A DNA stretch of 41,375 nucleotides from contig CAJFHE010000008.1 of assembly GCA_904378095.1 (NCBI GenBank), positions 1 through 41,375 on the forward strand. Direction: 5' to 3'. Positions within the stretch are counted from its first letter, which is position 1, and each line of letters begins with the position of its first letter. Position numbers and translations under genes: made by a program. Shown here piece after piece: positions 25,575 through 33,309 of this stretch. The stretch is from an uncultured Clostridia bacterium. Its GTDB lineage: Bacteria > Bacillota > Clostridia > TANB77 > CAG-508. The notes beneath the pieces were generated by a model. The model made no database searches and was not told the DNA's origin. It was given only the letters and a program-made list of their open reading frames with translations.

Positions 25575-27602
25575 ATGAAGTTTGAAAAAGAGAAATTATC
25601 TTTGGAAGAAGGACTAAAGAAAGAGTGGTTAATAACCAATGGGATTGGAGGATATAGCAGTTCTACAATATTGGGTGCTAATACACGTAAATATCATGGA
25701 CTTTTAGTGGCTCCATTGATGCCACCAGGAAATAGACAAGTAATATTATCTAAGCTAGATGAAAGCATAGAAATAGAAGGAAAAAACTATAACTTATATA
25801 CCAATGTTTGCAAAGATTTTATTTCAGATGGATATAAAAATTTAGTAAGCTTTGAAAAAGAATATATACCAATATTTACATATCAAGTTGAAGATATATC
25901 AATAAAAAAATTTATTTGTATGGAGCATGGAAAAAATACTGTTAGTGTTTTTTACTACATAAAAAATGGTGAGGAAAAATCCAAATTAACATTAGCTCCA
26001 GTTGTGAATTTTAGAGGATTTCACACAACAAATAATAGTGAAGATTTCCAGCTAAAACAAGAAATAGAAAACAACAAAATAAAATTAATATTGGGAGAGC
26101 ATTCACAAAATCCTATTTACGTCTTCTTATCAGAAGGAAAATATATAAAACATGACAATGATATTTTTAGAAACATGTATTATATAGAAGAGGAAAAAAG
26201 AGGACAAGGTGCAATAGAAAATCATGCTGTGCCAGGTGTTTATGAAGTTGATATTGAGCCAAATGAAGAAAAACTTATTACTTTTGTATGCTCACTAGAG
26301 CAAAACATAGAAGAAATAAATGCAAAAGATTTAATTAATAAGGAAATTGTAAGATTAAGCACACTTATATATAATACTGATTTTCTAGATGAAAGAAATA
26401 AAGAGGCAAAAAATCCAGAGTATGTTAATTTAGTTAAAAATTTTGTAATTGCAGCAGATAACTTTATAGCATATAGACCTTCTTTTGCACTATATACAAT
26501 AATTGCAGGATATCACTGGTTTCTAGATTGGGGAAGGGATACACTAATTTCAATGGAAGGGCTTTTACTAAAAACAAAGAGATTTGAAGAAGCAAAAGAA
26601 GTATTGTTAACTTGCATACGAGACATAAAGTATGGATTAGTGCCAAATGGATATTCTGGATATGACGGAAGACCTTTGTACAATAGTGTTGATGCCTCAT
26701 TGCTGTTATTCGAAGAAGTAAAGAAGTTCTTAAAATACACGAATGAATATGAATGGGTAAGAAATAATATATATCCTTCATTAGTAAAAATAATGAATGC
26801 ATATCAAAATAGAATTGACATCGATGGAAATAATATTTATATGGATGAGGATTTCTTAATAGCATCAGGAACAGAAAACATACAAAACACATGGATGGAT
26901 GCAAAGATAGGAAATTATGTTGTGACTCCTAGAAATGGAAAAGCAGTAGAAGTCAATAGTTTGTGGTATAACGCATTGAAAGTTATGGAAGAGCTTACAA
27001 TATTAATGCGTGGAAAAGAAGAATCAAAAAGATATGCAGATTTAGCAAAAAAATGTAAGAAGAGCTTTAATGAAAAATTCTATAACAAAAAAAGAAAATG
27101 CTTATATGACGTATTAGGAGACTCAAAAATAAGACCAAACCAATTATTTGCAACAGCTCTTTCATATCCTGTTTTGGATGTTACATCAGACGAAGCAAAA
27201 GAAATGCTAAACACAGTAGAGAAAAAACTGCTTACACCATATGGATTAAGAACATTGGCAAAAGGAGAGCCAGGATATAGAGAAAGATATGAAGGCGATA
27301 TGATAAAAAGAGATATGAGTTATCACCAAGGTGTTATTTGGCCATGGCTTTTAGGACTATATTATGATACTTTAAGAAACATGATAAAAGAAGAAAAAAA
27401 TAAAACTACTAGAAAAGAATTAGAAAACAAGCTTGGCGAATTTAGAGAAAGTGTAAAGAAAACATTTGTCGAAGAAATGAATAATGGTGATAGCGTAGGT
27501 AGTATTTGCGAGCTATATGATATAGAGAATAAAAAATATTTGCCACAAGGTGCAAAATTCCAAGCATGGAGTGTAGGAGAAGTGTTTAGAATAATACTCT
27601 AA
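25575..27602 (+). CDS. Glycogen debranching enzyme (GH133-type)
   Basis: The enzyme acts on branch points of glycogen through amylo-alpha-1,6-glucosidase activity. The 675-aa product has the N-terminal domain signature EWLITNGIGGYSSSTILGAN and TRKYHGLLVAPLMPPGNRQV, then a catalytic (alpha/alpha)6 barrel that starts near IAGYHWFLDWGRDTLISMEG. KYGLVPNGYSGYDGRPLYNS, YHQGVIWPWLLGLYYDTL and AWSVGEVFRI complete the pattern of the bacterial/archaeal type. Glycogen storage often accompanies sporulation in clostridia. GGAGG is 9 bases before the ATG. ruvC follows after 19 bases, which suggests one transcript though the functions are unrelated. Confidence 0.92.
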   Translation: MKFEKEKLSLEEGLKKEWLITNGIGGYSSSTILGANTRKYHGLLVAPLMPPGNRQVILSKLDESIEIEGKNYNLYTNVCKDFISDGYKNLVSFEKEYIPIFTYQVEDISIKKFICMEHGKNTVSVFYYIKNGEEKSKLTLAPVVNFRGFHTTNNSEDFQLKQEIENNKIKLILGEHSQNPIYVFLSEGKYIKHDNDIFRNMYYIEEEKRGQGAIENHAVPGVYEVDIEPNEEKLITFVCSLEQNIEEINAKDLINKEIVRLSTLIYNTDFLDERNKEAKNPEYVNLVKNFVIAADNFIAYRPSFALYTIIAGYHWFLDWGRDTLISMEGLLLKTKRFEEAKEVLLTCIRDIKYGLVPNGYSGYDGRPLYNSVDASLLLFEEVKKFLKYTNEYEWVRNNIYPSLVKIMNAYQNRIDIDGNNIYMDEDFLIASGTENIQNTWMDAKIGNYVVTPRNGKAVEVNSLWYNALKVMEELTILMRGKEESKRYADLAKKCKKSFNEKFYNKKRKCLYDVLGDSKIRPNQLFATALSYPVLDVTSDEAKEMLNTVEKKLLTPYGLRTLAKGEPGYRERYEGDMIKRDMSYHQGVIWPWLLGLYYDTLRNMIKEEKNKTTRKELENKLGEFRESVKKTFVEEMNNGDSVGSICELYDIENKKYLPQGAKFQAWSVGEVFRIIL

Positions 27603-27621
27603 AACAAAGGAGCAAAAGAAA

Positions 27622-28107
27622 ATGAGAATTTTAGGAATAGACCCAGGTTTTGCAATAACCGGATATAGTATAATTGATTATATAGGAAACAAGTTTAAAT
27701 TGATTAACTCAGGAGCAGTATTAACAGAAGTGGGACAATCATTCCCTCTAAGACTACTTAAATTGAATAATGATTTGGAAAATATAATAGACACATATAA
27801 ACCAGATGCTATTTCTGTGGAAGAGTTATTTTTCAATAATAATGCAAAGACAGCTATAAATGTGGCACAAGCTAGAGGAGTTATACTTGTAGTAGGATGC
27901 AGAAAAAATGTGCCAACATATGAATATACTCCACTTCAAATAAAACAATCAGTTGTGGGGTATGGTAGAGCAGATAAAATACAAGTGCAAAAAATGGTAA
28001 AAACAATATTAGGAGTAGATAAGCTTCCAAAATTAGATGATACTACGGATAGCATGGCTGCTGCAATATGCCATGCTCATTCGGCTAAGTTCGCAGTGAA
28101 ACTTTAG
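27622..28107 (+). CDS. ruvC: Holliday junction endonuclease RuvC
   Basis: RuvC cuts Holliday junctions symmetrically during recombination repair. The 161-aa length is normal. MRILGIDPGFAITGY carries the first catalytic aspartate (Asp7). SVEELFFNNNAKTA carries the second acidic residue (about Glu67), and LDDTTDSMAAAICHAH holds the last acidic pair. GGAG precedes the ATG by 7-10 bases. ruvA and ruvB, its usual partners, are not in the window. The holA start is 52 bases downstream. The gap holds a 20-base sequence that also occurs next to the repeat element at 40216. Confidence 0.95.
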   Translation: MRILGIDPGFAITGYSIIDYIGNKFKLINSGAVLTEVGQSFPLRLLKLNNDLENIIDTYKPDAISVEELFFNNNAKTAINVAQARGVILVVGCRKNVPTYEYTPLQIKQSVVGYGRADKIQVQKMVKTILGVDKLPKLDDTTDSMAAAICHAHSAKFAVKL

Positions 28108-28158
28108 GATTGATAGGGTGTCCCTTCTGTACAAGAGGCTGAAGAGAGGAGTGATAAA

Positions 28159-29142
28159 ATGTCAGTTAAATTACTTTATGGTGAAGAAACGTATTTATTA
28201 GAGACAAAATTAAAGAGAATAAAAAAAGATTTTGGTGAGTTAGTAAAGGGAATTAATTATATACAACTAGATGAGACAAATGTAAAAGAGCTAATTTCTG
28301 ACATTGAAACTCCTGCATTTGGATATGAGAATAAGCTTATTATTGCAAGAAATACAGGTTTATTCAAAAAAGAAAAGAAGAATGCAAGAGGAGCAGACGT
28401 CGCTTTAAATGATTTGATGCTAAAGATTGCACAATATATTGATGAGAATATTTCGTTAATAAATGAAGCAGTAGAGCTAGTTTTTGTGGAAGAATCTGCA
28501 GAAAAAAATACTCTATATAAGACTATAGAAAAAAATGGAGAAGTAACGGAGTTTGCACCTTTGAAGTTACCTCAACTTATTCAAAATATTCAAAAGATTT
28601 GTGCTGCTTACAAAGTAAAGATAGATAATGAAACTACTAAATATTTTGTAGAATTATGTGGCGCGAATATGCAAGATTTAATAAACGAAATTAGAAAGTT
28701 AATTGAATACGTAGGAGAAAATGCCACCATTACTAAAAAAGATATTGATTTGTTATGCATTAAACAAATAGATAGCGTAATATTTGATTTGACAGATAAC
28801 CTTGGAAAAAAAGATACTAAAAAAGCAATAGAGGTTTTAAATAATTTATTATACGAAAAAGAGCCAATACAAAAAATTTTAATTACGTTATATAATCATT
28901 TTAAAAAGTTATATATCGTAAAAATTGCCGAGGAATACAGAAAAGATTTAGCTACTTCTATGAAATTAAAGCCAAATCAGCTTTTCTTAACTACAAAGTA
29001 TAAAATGCAAGCTAGCTATTTTTCGAAGGAAGAAATAGAAAATATCATGGAAGAATTTATAAATTTAGATGCAAATTATAAAGTAGGACTAATAGATATA
29101 AATATTGGTCTAGAGGCTATACTTTGCAGATATTGCTCATAA
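28159..29142 (+). CDS. holA: DNA polymerase III delta subunit HolA
   Basis: HolA opens the beta sliding clamp as part of the clamp loader. The 327-aa length fits. VKLLYGEETYLLETKLKRIK is the typical beginning, with MQDLINEIRKLIEYVGENAT and LCIKQIDSVIFDLTDNLGKK in the middle and LYNHFKKLYIVKIAEEY later. AGGAG lies before the ATG at 28159. Overall identity to named family members cannot be measured here, but the order of motifs is right. Confidence 0.9.
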   Translation: MSVKLLYGEETYLLETKLKRIKKDFGELVKGINYIQLDETNVKELISDIETPAFGYENKLIIARNTGLFKKEKKNARGADVALNDLMLKIAQYIDENISLINEAVELVFVEESAEKNTLYKTIEKNGEVTEFAPLKLPQLIQNIQKICAAYKVKIDNETTKYFVELCGANMQDLINEIRKLIEYVGENATITKKDIDLLCIKQIDSVIFDLTDNLGKKDTKKAIEVLNNLLYEKEPIQKILITLYNHFKKLYIVKIAEEYRKDLATSMKLKPNQLFLTTKYKMQASYFSKEEIENIMEEFINLDANYKVGLIDINIGLEAILCRYCS

Positions 29143-29188
29143 TATATAGAGAGCAAAAAATATTCTATCGGAAAGGAAATGATATTTG

Positions 29189-30628
29189 ATGGAAAAATAT
29201 GATTTAATTGTTGTAGGAATGGGACCAAGCTCTATATTTTTAGCATATGAGCTGATACAGAAAAATCAAGCTAAAAAAGTTTTACTTATTGAGGAAGGCA
29301 AAAGGGTAGAAGACAGATTTTGCCCAATAGAGCAGACTGGAAAGTGCATTAAATGTAAACCTTTTTGCAATATAACAAGTGGTTTTTCAGGAGCAGGCGC
29401 TTTTTCGGACGGCAAGTTATCGTTATACAATCCGGAAGATGATGATATTTATGTAGGAGGAAATTTACATGAATATATAGGCGTTCCAAAGACAAAAGAG
29501 CTGATAGATTATGCTGATAATATCTATTTGAAGTTTGGAGCAGATAAAAAATTAGAGGGCGTCCAATATAAAGATGAAATAAAAGCAATAAAAGATAAAG
29601 CAAAAAAAGAAGGAATTAATTTAATAAATATTCCAATAAGACATTTAGGAACTGAAAAAAGCCATGAAATATACGGTAGAATAGAAAAATATCTTGAAGA
29701 GCATGGAATAAATATGATGTTTAGCACTATAGTAGAAGATATTATTATAGAAGCAGGAAAAATAAAAGGCGTAAAAATAAAGAATGCCAATAAAGTGGCT
29801 GAAAACGTTGAATTAGAAAGTATTTATGGAGACAAAGTGGTAATAGCTGTAGGCAGAAAAGGAGCTAATTGGCTTACAGAGTTATGTGAAAAACATGGTA
29901 TTGCTACAAAACCCGGAACAGTTGATATTGGTATAAGATATGAATTGCCAGATAGCATAATGGAAGATGTAAATAAATATATGTATGAAGGTAAATTTAT
30001 TGGAAGACCAGAGCCATTTAGAGATAAAGTAAGAACTTTTTGTCAAAATCCTAGTGGGTTTGTAGCAAATGAAGTATATGACAATAATTTAACACTTGTA
30101 AATGGACATTCATATAAGGATAAAAAGAGCACCAATACTAATTTGGCAATTTTAGTATCACATAATTTTACATATCCATTCAATAAGCCAATTGATTATG
30201 GTAGAAATGTGGCTAAGAATTTGAATGAATTAGGTGCTGGAAACATAGTGGTACAAAGATTGGGCGATATTTATAGAGGAAAGAGAACATGGGAGAATGA
30301 ATTAAAAGAAAATTCAGTAGTGCCTACTCTAAAAACTGCTGTACCAGGAGATATCACATTCGCACTAGGATACAGAACTATGACTAATATACTTAAATTT
30401 ATACGTGCTTTAGATAAGGTAATCGAAGGATTCGCTAATCCAGACAATCTACTTTATGGACCTGAAATAAAATTTTATAGTAACAAGGTTGAAGTAGATA
30501 ATAATTTTGAAACAAATATTAAAGGGCTATATTGCATTGGCGACGGCGGAGGCATGACTAGAGGACTTATGATGGCATCTTGTTCTGGAATTGAGCTAGC
30601 TAGAATTCTAACAAAATCTTGTTTTTAG
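29189..30628 (+). CDS. FAD-dependent dehydrogenase (COG2509-like)
   Basis: The 479-aa product begins MEKYDLIVVGMGPSSIFLAY, an N-terminal dinucleotide-binding fold whose usual GxGPSG is GMGPSS. A cysteine-containing segment, GKCIKCKPFC, precedes ITSGFSGAGAFSDGKLSL, a pattern typical of the uncharacterised COG2509 FAD-binding dehydrogenases. GLYCIGDGGGMTRGLMMAS near the end is the second FAD-contacting motif. The substrate is not known. AAAGGA lies 11 bases before the ATG at 29189; an in-frame TTG at 29186 is less likely. The stop codon lies beside a perfect 14-bp hairpin. Confidence 0.85.
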   Translation: MEKYDLIVVGMGPSSIFLAYELIQKNQAKKVLLIEEGKRVEDRFCPIEQTGKCIKCKPFCNITSGFSGAGAFSDGKLSLYNPEDDDIYVGGNLHEYIGVPKTKELIDYADNIYLKFGADKKLEGVQYKDEIKAIKDKAKKEGINLINIPIRHLGTEKSHEIYGRIEKYLEEHGINMMFSTIVEDIIIEAGKIKGVKIKNANKVAENVELESIYGDKVVIAVGRKGANWLTELCEKHGIATKPGTVDIGIRYELPDSIMEDVNKYMYEGKFIGRPEPFRDKVRTFCQNPSGFVANEVYDNNLTLVNGHSYKDKKSTNTNLAILVSHNFTYPFNKPIDYGRNVAKNLNELGAGNIVVQRLGDIYRGKRTWENELKENSVVPTLKTAVPGDITFALGYRTMTNILKFIRALDKVIEGFANPDNLLYGPEIKFYSNKVEVDNNFETNIKGLYCIGDGGGMTRGLMMASCSGIELARILTKSCF

Positions 30629-30653
30629 GGACGGAGGAAAAAAACAAGATTTT
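30613..30653 (+). terminator. Perfect 14-bp hairpin overlapping the stop of the FAD gene
   Basis: AAAATCTTGTTTTT (30613-30626) and AAAAACAAGATTTT (30640-30653) are exact inverted copies around a 13-base loop. The left arm lies in the last codons of the FAD gene. Only four T end the right arm, so termination strength is uncertain; it may act on both strands. Confidence 0.55.
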
Positions 30654-30682
30654 ACAGATTTAGAAAAATAAAAAAATTGTAT

Positions 30683-30727
30683 AAAATCACTCGGTTTTTC
30701 AAAGAATAATGAAAAAGGAGTGATTTT
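30683..30727 (+). promoter_or_regulatory. Hairpin that hides the gpr ribosome-binding site
   Basis: AAAATCACTC (30683-30692) pairs with GAGTGATTTT (30718-30727), and TTTTTC (30695-30700) pairs with GAAAAA (30711-30716). The ribosome site AAAGGAG (30714-30720) lies in the right arm and the ATG at 30730 follows two bases after the stem. The right arm ends in six T, so the same structure could also act as a weak terminator in front of gpr. Confidence 0.6.
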
Positions 30728-30729
30728 TT

Positions 30730-31668
30730 ATGTATAATTTTAGAACAGATTTGGCATTAGAAAGAAGAGACTTATATAATAAAGCACATAATATTGAAAA
30801 AGATATTGATGGAATAGAAAATGAAGAAGAAAAAATAAATGACAATATAATTGTTTCAAGAGTAAAGGTTACAAATGAAAATGGAGAGCAGGCGATTGGA
30901 AAACCACAGGGAAATTATATTACAATAGATATTAAGAGATTAAAAATTGCCAATGAGCAAGAAATTCAAGAGGCTTCAGAAGCGGTTACAAAAGAATTAA
31001 AAGCTTTATTAGACAAACATATAAATCCACAAGAGCCAATTTTAGTAGTAGGGCTAGGAAATATATATGTTACCCCAGATGCTTTGGGACCCAAGGTTAT
31101 AAATGAGATTGATATTACTAGACATTTGTTAGAATATATGCCAGAGATACTTGATGAAAGTACAAGAGAAGTCAGTGCAGTATCGCCTGGAGTGTTGGGG
31201 ACAACTGGAATAGAAACTTTAGAAATCCTAAAAGGGATTGTGGATAATGTTAAGCCTAAATTAGTTATAGTAATAGATGCATTGGCATCTAGGAGTATCG
31301 AAAGAATTAGTAGCTCTATACAACTTGCAGATACTGGTATTGTGCCAGGTGCGGGAGTTGGAAATGCACGCAAAGAGCTTACAGTGCAAACGTTGGGGAT
31401 ACCTGTTATTGCAATGGGAATACCAACTGTAGTAGAAGCGGCTACAATTGCAGCTGATAGTTTGACTTTACTAATACAGAAAGTGCAGGAGCAAGCACAA
31501 TCTAATGATTTTTTAAATAAGTTACAAGAAGAAGATAAGTATGAGTTAATAAAAGAGGTGTTAGCACCAGAGGAGTATAATTTTATTGTTACTCCTAAGG
31601 AGATTGATGGACTAATAGAGAAAATGAAGGATGTGGTAGCAAGAGGTATAAATTTTGCGATTAATTAA
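30730..31668 (+). CDS. gpr: Germination protease Gpr
   Basis: Gpr degrades small acid-soluble spore proteins when spores germinate. It is made as a zymogen and processed itself. The 312-aa product starts MYNFRTDLALERRDLYNKA, includes the processing region typical of the family, and has ILVVGLGNIYVTPDALGPKV and ITRHLLEYMP with the conserved aspartate. SPGVLGTTGIETLEILKGIV and AGVGNARKELTVQTLGIPVI complete the pattern of peptidase family A25. The length suits clostridial forms. Its ribosome site is buried in a hairpin (30683-30727), which may hold translation down. A nested repeat follows the stop. Confidence 0.95.
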   Translation: MYNFRTDLALERRDLYNKAHNIEKDIDGIENEEEKINDNIIVSRVKVTNENGEQAIGKPQGNYITIDIKRLKIANEQEIQEASEAVTKELKALLDKHINPQEPILVVGLGNIYVTPDALGPKVINEIDITRHLLEYMPEILDESTREVSAVSPGVLGTTGIETLEILKGIVDNVKPKLVIVIDALASRSIERISSSIQLADTGIVPGAGVGNARKELTVQTLGIPVIAMGIPTVVEAATIAADSLTLLIQKVQEQAQSNDFLNKLQEEDKYELIKEVLAPEEYNFIVTPKEIDGLIEKMKDVVARGINFAIN

Positions 31669-31686
31669 ATTTTTTCTAACAACGTA

Positions 31687-31858
31687 AGGAAGTAATCCTG
31701 TTTAATAGTAAAAATATACTTAAAGTCCGCGCAGGGAGTTTATATTTAAATAAATGAGCGGAGCAGGGAGCTCCGTCGGGACGAAGCGAATTTATTTAAA
31801 TAAAACTCCCGTTGCAGGACATATCTAACTTTAATACTATTAAACAGAATTACTTCCT
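31687..31858 (+). repeat. Nested inverted-repeat intergenic element, copy 2
   Basis: Outer arms 31687-31710 and 31835-31858 are inverted copies with one mismatch in 24. Inside, GGGAGTTT (31734-31741) pairs with AAACTCCC (31803-31810), and ATTTAAATAAAT (31744-31755) pairs with ATTTATTTAAAT (31790-31801). GGAGCTCC lies in the centre. CCGCGCAG (31727-31734) is the motif shared with the copies at 3091 and, reversed, 40425-40432. Nothing in it looks coding. It lies between gpr and the ymdB promoter. Confidence 0.75.
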
Positions 31859-31873
31859 AATTTTATTGCAAAT

Positions 31874-31902
31874 TTGCACAGAGTGAATTAATGTGGTATA
31901 AT
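31874..31902 (+). promoter_or_regulatory. SigA-type promoter of ymdB with extended -10
   Basis: TTGCAC at 31874-31879, 17 bases, TATAAT at 31897-31902, with TG one base before the -10. It lies directly after the nested repeat. Confidence 0.65.
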
Positions 31903-31938
31903 AAAGCCAAAAATTAACTAAAGAGAGGAATGAAAAAA

Positions 31939-32709
31939 ATGAAAATTCTTGCAATAGGAGATGTAATAGGAGAAATAGGTTTAAATGAATTAAAAAATGT
32001 TTTACCTAATGTTATAGAAAAAGAGAATATAGATTTTGTTGTTGTAAATGCAGAAAATACTTCAGGTGGTATGGGGCTTACAATTAAAGATTTTAATACA
32101 TTGCTTAAAATGCCAATAGATATTATGACTATGGGAAATCATACATGGGGCAAGAAAGATATTTTTACTTTTATAGATAATCCAAAACTCATAAGACCGG
32201 CTAATTATTCAAAGGGAGTTCCAGGAAGAGGATATCAAATTTGCAAGTGTAAAGATAAAAAAATTGCTGTTCTTAATTTAATAGGAAGAACAGATATGAG
32301 TATTCAATCAGAGAATCCATTTACTCTTGCAGAAGAATTAGTAAATAAACTAAACAAGGAAGCAGATGCTATTATTGTTGATTTCCATGCAGAGGCAACT
32401 GCAGAAAAAATTGCAATGAAATATTTTTTAGATGGCAAAGTAAATATTATCTTTGGTACGCATACTCATGTGCAAACAGCAGATGAGGAGATAACAGAGA
32501 AAGGGACTGCATATATAACAGATATAGGAATGACAGGTCCAAAGAAGTCAGTTATAGGAATGGATGTAAAAGCATCAATAAAAAGATTTGTAACATCACT
32601 TCCAGAAAGATATAAATTAGCAGAAGGTGAGGCTATTTTTAACGGATGCGTTTTTGAGTTGGATGATGCAACCATGAAGGCTAAAAATATTTACAGAATT
32701 AAATATTAA
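31939..32709 (+). CDS. ymdB: YmdB-type metallophosphoesterase
   Basis: YmdB is a cyclic-nucleotide phosphodiesterase (2',3'-cNMP class) that influences biofilm formation and late adaptive gene expression in Bacillus. From the ATG at 31939 the product has 256 aa. The metal-binding motifs are visible: AIGDVIGEIG (Asp), VVNAENTSGGMG (Asn and Glu), TMGNHTWGKKDIF (GNH) and, near the end, DFHAEAT and FGTHTHVQTADE. The ATG at 31930 is in frame but abuts AGAGAGG, so the second ATG, 10 bases from it, is preferred. It has its own promoter. Confidence 0.94.
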   Translation: MKILAIGDVIGEIGLNELKNVLPNVIEKENIDFVVVNAENTSGGMGLTIKDFNTLLKMPIDIMTMGNHTWGKKDIFTFIDNPKLIRPANYSKGVPGRGYQICKCKDKKIAVLNLIGRTDMSIQSENPFTLAEELVNKLNKEADAIIVDFHAEATAEKIAMKYFLDGKVNIIFGTHTHVQTADEEITEKGTAYITDIGMTGPKKSVIGMDVKASIKRFVTSLPERYKLAEGEAIFNGCVFELDDATMKAKNIYRIKY

Positions 32710-32775
32710 TTTGTCGACATTAGTTGAATTTAAAAAAATGCAGATGGCATAAACAATAAAATGTCATAATTTGTC

Positions 32776-32812
32776 GAAAAAGCTCGATGAGTTTTTCCTG
32801 TTTTTTCCAAAA
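32776..32812 (+). terminator. Possible weak terminator after ymdB
   Basis: GAAAAAGCTC and GAGTTTTTC can pair with one bulged G around GAT, followed by CCTGTTTTTTCC. The stem is short and AT-rich, so confidence is low. Confidence 0.4.
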
Positions 32813-32817
32813 AGCAC

Positions 32818-32846
32818 TAGACAATTTCCAGAAATTGTAATATAAA
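32818..32846 (+). promoter_or_regulatory. spoVS promoter with an operator-like dyad
   Basis: TAGACA at 32818-32823, 17 bases, TATAAA at 32841-32846. The spacer holds a perfect 8+8 palindrome, ACAATTTC and GAAATTGT separated by two bases (32821-32838). A repressor bound there would cover both promoter elements. Confidence 0.55.
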
Positions 32847-32890
32847 TATACTTGTTGATTAAAACAAATAAAAAAATATAGGAGGCAAAA

Positions 32891-33154
32891 ATGGAAATTT
32901 TAAAAATCTCATCGAAGTCAAATCCAAATTCAGTAGCAGGTGCTATTGCCGGTTTGGTAAAGGAATCTAACAAAGCAGAAATGCAAGCAATAGGGGCAGG
33001 AGCACTTAATCAAGCCGTAAAAGCTGTAGCAATAGCAAGAGGATTTGTCGCACCAGCAGGTGTTGACCTAGTATGCATACCTGCATTCGCAGAAGTTGAA
33101 GTGGAAGGAGAAGATAGAACAGGAATTAAGCTTATTGTAGAATCCAGAAAATAA
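32891..33154 (+). CDS. spoVS: Stage V sporulation protein S
   Basis: SpoVS is a small, highly conserved Alba-like protein that affects asymmetric division and sporulation timing. The 87-aa product matches the family along its length: MEILKISSKSNPNSVAGAIA, IGAGALNQAVKAVAIARGFV and IPAFAEVEVEGEDRTGIKLI. GGAGG lies 6-10 bases before the ATG. It is a single-gene unit, with a promoter that carries a palindrome and a good terminator behind it. Confidence 0.97.
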   Translation: MEILKISSKSNPNSVAGAIAGLVKESNKAEMQAIGAGALNQAVKAVAIARGFVAPAGVDLVCIPAFAEVEVEGEDRTGIKLIVESRK

Positions 33155-33196
33155 TCTAAAATCTTATGAAAATAAAAGAAATTAAATAAAAAGATA

Positions 33197-33233
33197 GGGG
33201 GCACTTTTAAAGCTGTGCCTCTTTTGTTTTTTT
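33197..33233 (+). terminator. Rho-independent terminator of spoVS
   Basis: GGGGGCAC (33197-33204) pairs with GTGCCTC (33215-33221) with one G-U pair, followed by TTTTGTTTTTTT. Confidence 0.8.
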
Positions 33234-33309
33234 ACAAAAGTAGTTGAAAAAAACTTATTTATGTTATATATTAATGTTACGATATTTTAAGAAAAGTAAG
33301 GAGGGGCAT

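Noticed and set aside
30679..30706. SigF/SigG promoter in front of gpr
   Set aside because: GTATA is present at 30679-30683, but no convincing -10 follows at the right distance.
32701..32890. Riboswitch or structured leader before spoVS
   Set aside because: Apart from a weak hairpin, the promoter and its palindrome, no conserved aptamer-like pattern could be recognised.
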